From DATHKG01 sp035489435 (lineage in GTDB: Bacteria; Bacteroidota; Bacteroidia; Chitinophagales; Chitinophagaceae), in the NCBI GenBank assembly GCA_035489435.1, contig DATHKG010000009.1: 64,000 bases of DNA. One strand, 5' to 3'. Made by a program: the position numbers and the translations under genes. Positions within the stretch are counted from its first letter, which is position 1; every line of letters starts with the position of its first letter. The notes beneath the pieces are model-generated. The model did not search any database. It worked only from the letters and a program-made list of their open reading frames with translations, and had not been told where the DNA came from. Shown here one piece after another: positions 62,331 through 64,000 of this stretch.

Positions 62331-63569
62331 CTAATTAGTGCGACGGTAATACAAGGTATTCGAATTCTTCTCATCGAAGATCTGACGGCTGTATTCAAGA
62401 ATGTCTTCCATAGTTACCGCAGCATATTTTTCCCGGTCAGTATTGAAAAGGGAAGCATCACCGAGCAGTTCGTAAAATGCAAGACTGTTTGCCCTTGCCA
62501 TTACACTCATATCTTCAAAAGTAATGGCCGACTCTGTTTTGTTTTTCACCTTGGTGAGCTCTTTCTCTGTAATTCCGTCACGTTTCAAAACATCAAGTAT
62601 TTCATCAACGGCTATCTCAGCATCTTCCAATGTTACTCCCTTTACCAATTTGCCTTCGATGGTCAGCAGACCGCGATCAACTGTTCCCTGGTGATAACAT
62701 TCTATATTAGAAAACAGCTTTTTCTCCTTAACAAGCGACTGGTAGAGACGGGAAGATCCGCCACCGCCAAGGATCTCGGAAATGAGATCAGCAACATAAT
62801 ACCCATGGGCCAGTCTCCCATCCATGTGCCAGCATTTGTAAAGCGCATCAAGTGGCACATCAGCCTTAACTTCCGTTCTTCTGGCCATTTTTTGAATTGG
62901 TTCCTCCGGAATATTGCGGACATATTTTTCACCGGGTGGTATATCACCAAACCATTTTTCAGCCATGGCTTTTACTTCTTCGCCTTTTACATTTCCTGCA
63001 ACAACAATAATGGCATTCATGGGATTATAGTGTTTTGCAAAAAAGTTTTTCACGTCGGGCAGGCTGGCATCTTCGATATGGCTCAGCTGTTTACCAATAG
63101 TCATCCACTTATATGGATGTTTTTCATAAGCCATCTCCCTCATTTTGAACCACACATCACCATAAGGTTTATTGATATAATGTTCCTTAAACTCTTCTGA
63201 AACCACTTTACGTTGAACATCCAGGCTTTTCTCATTAAAAGCAAGTGATAACATGCGATCGCTTTCGAGCCAGAATGCTGTCTCCAGGTTCTCTGAAGGT
63301 ATCTGGATGTAATAATTGGTGACATCATTGCTGGTATAGGCATTGTTTTCGCCACCGGCCATCTGCAGTGGAGTTTCAAAGTCGTCGATGTTGACACTTC
63401 CCCCAAACATCAGGTGTTCAAACAAGTGAGCAAATCCAGTTTTTAATGGATCTTCATCTTTTGAACCTACATCATACATTACATTTAAAATTGCCATCGG
63501 TGTGGAATGGTCCTCATGCACCAGTACTCTCAACCCATTTCCCAGGGTAAACTTTTCAAATTGTATCAT
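62331..63569 (-). CDS. M16 zinc protease, active subunit
   Basis: This 412-residue protein has the catalytic HLFEH (HxxEH) motif near residues 48-52 and the distal Glu in the helix after NAYTSNDVTNYY, as in insulinase/mitochondrial processing peptidase-type enzymes. It has no signal peptide, so it is cytoplasmic or exported by another route. Together with the inactive gene downstream it forms the usual heterodimer. It would degrade small peptides, and possibly imported signal fragments. Confidence 0.95.
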   Translation of the reverse strand: MIQFEKFTLGNGLRVLVHEDHSTPMAILNVMYDVGSKDEDPLKTGFAHLFEHLMFGGSVNIDDFETPLQMAGGENNAYTSNDVTNYYIQIPSENLETAFWLESDRMLSLAFNEKSLDVQRKVVSEEFKEHYINKPYGDVWFKMREMAYEKHPYKWMTIGKQLSHIEDASLPDVKNFFAKHYNPMNAIIVVAGNVKGEEVKAMAEKWFGDIPPGEKYVRNIPEEPIQKMARRTEVKADVPLDALYKCWHMDGRLAHGYYVADLISEILGGGGSSRLYQSLVKEKKLFSNIECYHQGTVDRGLLTIEGKLVKGVTLEDAEIAVDEILDVLKRDGITEKELTKVKNKTESAITFEDMSVMARANSLAFYELLGDASLFNTDREKYAAVTMEDILEYSRQIFDEKNSNTLYYRRTN

Positions 63570-63646
63570 AGAATCTCCTAATTACTCGGACAGCAAAATA
63601 ACAATACTTTGATGGATAAGTTGACGGGGAAATCAAGATTTCCGGG

Positions 63647-64000
63647 TTACATAATACTCTTAACTTTTAAAGTGAGTATGAGAGGCACACCCTCCCGCAT
63701 TATCAGGATCTTCACTTTTTGACCCGGAGTCTGAAGCAGGGCCTTATAAGCCTGTATGTTACGCGTGAAATTGTTGCTCACGGCCATAATCACATCACCC
63801 GGTTTGAGACCGGCAGCTTCTGAAGGCGAATTGGGCATTACATCTACCACCACTATTTCCCCTTCTATCATATATATCCCGAGACCGGTATAAGAATAAT
63901 CAAATGGATCTTTGAAGTGCGAATTAGGAATCAGGTAGAGATCCCTTCGGTCATAATTTAAAATAAGATTAAACCGCCTTAAAAGATCGTTGCCTATGAG
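63647..64000 (-). CDS. Retropepsin-like aspartyl protease with PDZ domain, 3' part
   Basis: The frame is open from the window edge to the stop at 63647 (117 codons seen). The first visible residues, LIGNDLLRRFNLILNYDRR, match the end of the retropepsin-like aspartyl protease domain found in Bacteroidota. DPFDYSYTGLGIY leads into a PDZ domain (VVDVMPNSPSEAAGLKPGDVI, in part, to the end). The catalytic Asp lies beyond the window. It is 77 bp upstream of the M16 gene on the same strand, so a peptide-processing cluster is possible. Confidence 0.9.
   Translation of the reverse strand, partial: LIGNDLLRRFNLILNYDRRDLYLIPNSHFKDPFDYSYTGLGIYMIEGEIVVVDVMPNSPSEAAGLKPGDVIMAVSNNFTRNIQAYKALLQTPGQKVKILIMREGVPLILTLKVKSIM

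Noticed and set aside
1..64000. CRISPR array, insertion sequence or integrase
   Set aside because: No regularly spaced repeats, cas genes, transposase or recombinase were seen on either strand.

Overview
The window looks like chromosomal DNA of a Bacteroidota bacterium, most likely Chitinophagaceae or a close relative. The grounds are a SusC/SusD pair with its own ECF sigma factor, a complete alternative complex III operon joined to a cytochrome oxidase operon, Bacteroidota-style promoters (TAnnTTTG at -7), few Shine-Dalgarno sites, several TTG starts, and families typical of the phylum (DUF5522, DUF6787, fused E1 alpha/beta, paired M16 proteases). No phage, insertion sequence, CRISPR array or ordinary class I tRNA was seen.

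Layout. 1-1.1 kb: apparently non-coding, with two diverged inverted copies of a segment of about 140 bp. 1.1-2.8 kb: a small RRM protein and an MFS exporter (minus). 3-6.7 kb: oxidative pentose phosphate operon gnd-zwf-pgl (plus). 6.7-14.9 kb: Dabb protein, a 1287-residue AsmA-like envelope protein, an N-acetylmuramoyl-L-alanine amidase, and an acyl-CoA dehydrogenase with its MarR regulator. 15-18.3 kb: alpha/beta hydrolase, GT2 glycosyltransferase and a lone DppC-like permease. 18.3-19.4 kb: lipoprotein and Lrp/AsnC regulator. 19.5-32.1 kb: an accessory block made of a phosphoesterase, SusD, SusC, an ECF sigma and a divergent phospholipase C, bracketed by two same-strand tRNA-like RNA genes. 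32.3-33.8 kb: trmB, DUF5522 and an alkyltransferase-like protein. 34-50.8 kb (minus): alternative complex III (ActA-F), cytochrome oxidase subunits II, I, III, III' and IV with heme O synthase, then, behind a terminator, SCO and a DUF420 protein. 51-64 kb: purN, small envelope proteins, a shortened sigma/anti-sigma-like pair, D-aminoacylase, methionine aminopeptidase, GNAT, a Gly-rich RRM protein, fused E1 alpha/beta, a holin-like membrane protein, an active/inactive M16 pair, and the 3' end of a retropepsin-like PDZ protein.

How the genes work together. The 49.4-36.1 kb operon encodes a complete quinol-to-oxygen branch in which ACIII hands electrons through c-type cytochromes to a heme-copper oxidase; heme O synthase, SCO and the DUF420 protein provide cofactor assembly. 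The Sus block is unusual because its linked enzymes are phosphoesterases rather than glycosidases, and its sigma factor lacks the usual FecR partner.

Most notable signal. Two RNA genes (19541-19711 and 31941-32115) fold as complete tRNA cloverleaves. Each has a GUC anticodon and a variable region of about 100 nt containing a 12-bp helix. The copies differ by compensatory base changes in three separate helices, and each is followed directly by an intrinsic terminator. I consider these the best candidates for something poorly described here.
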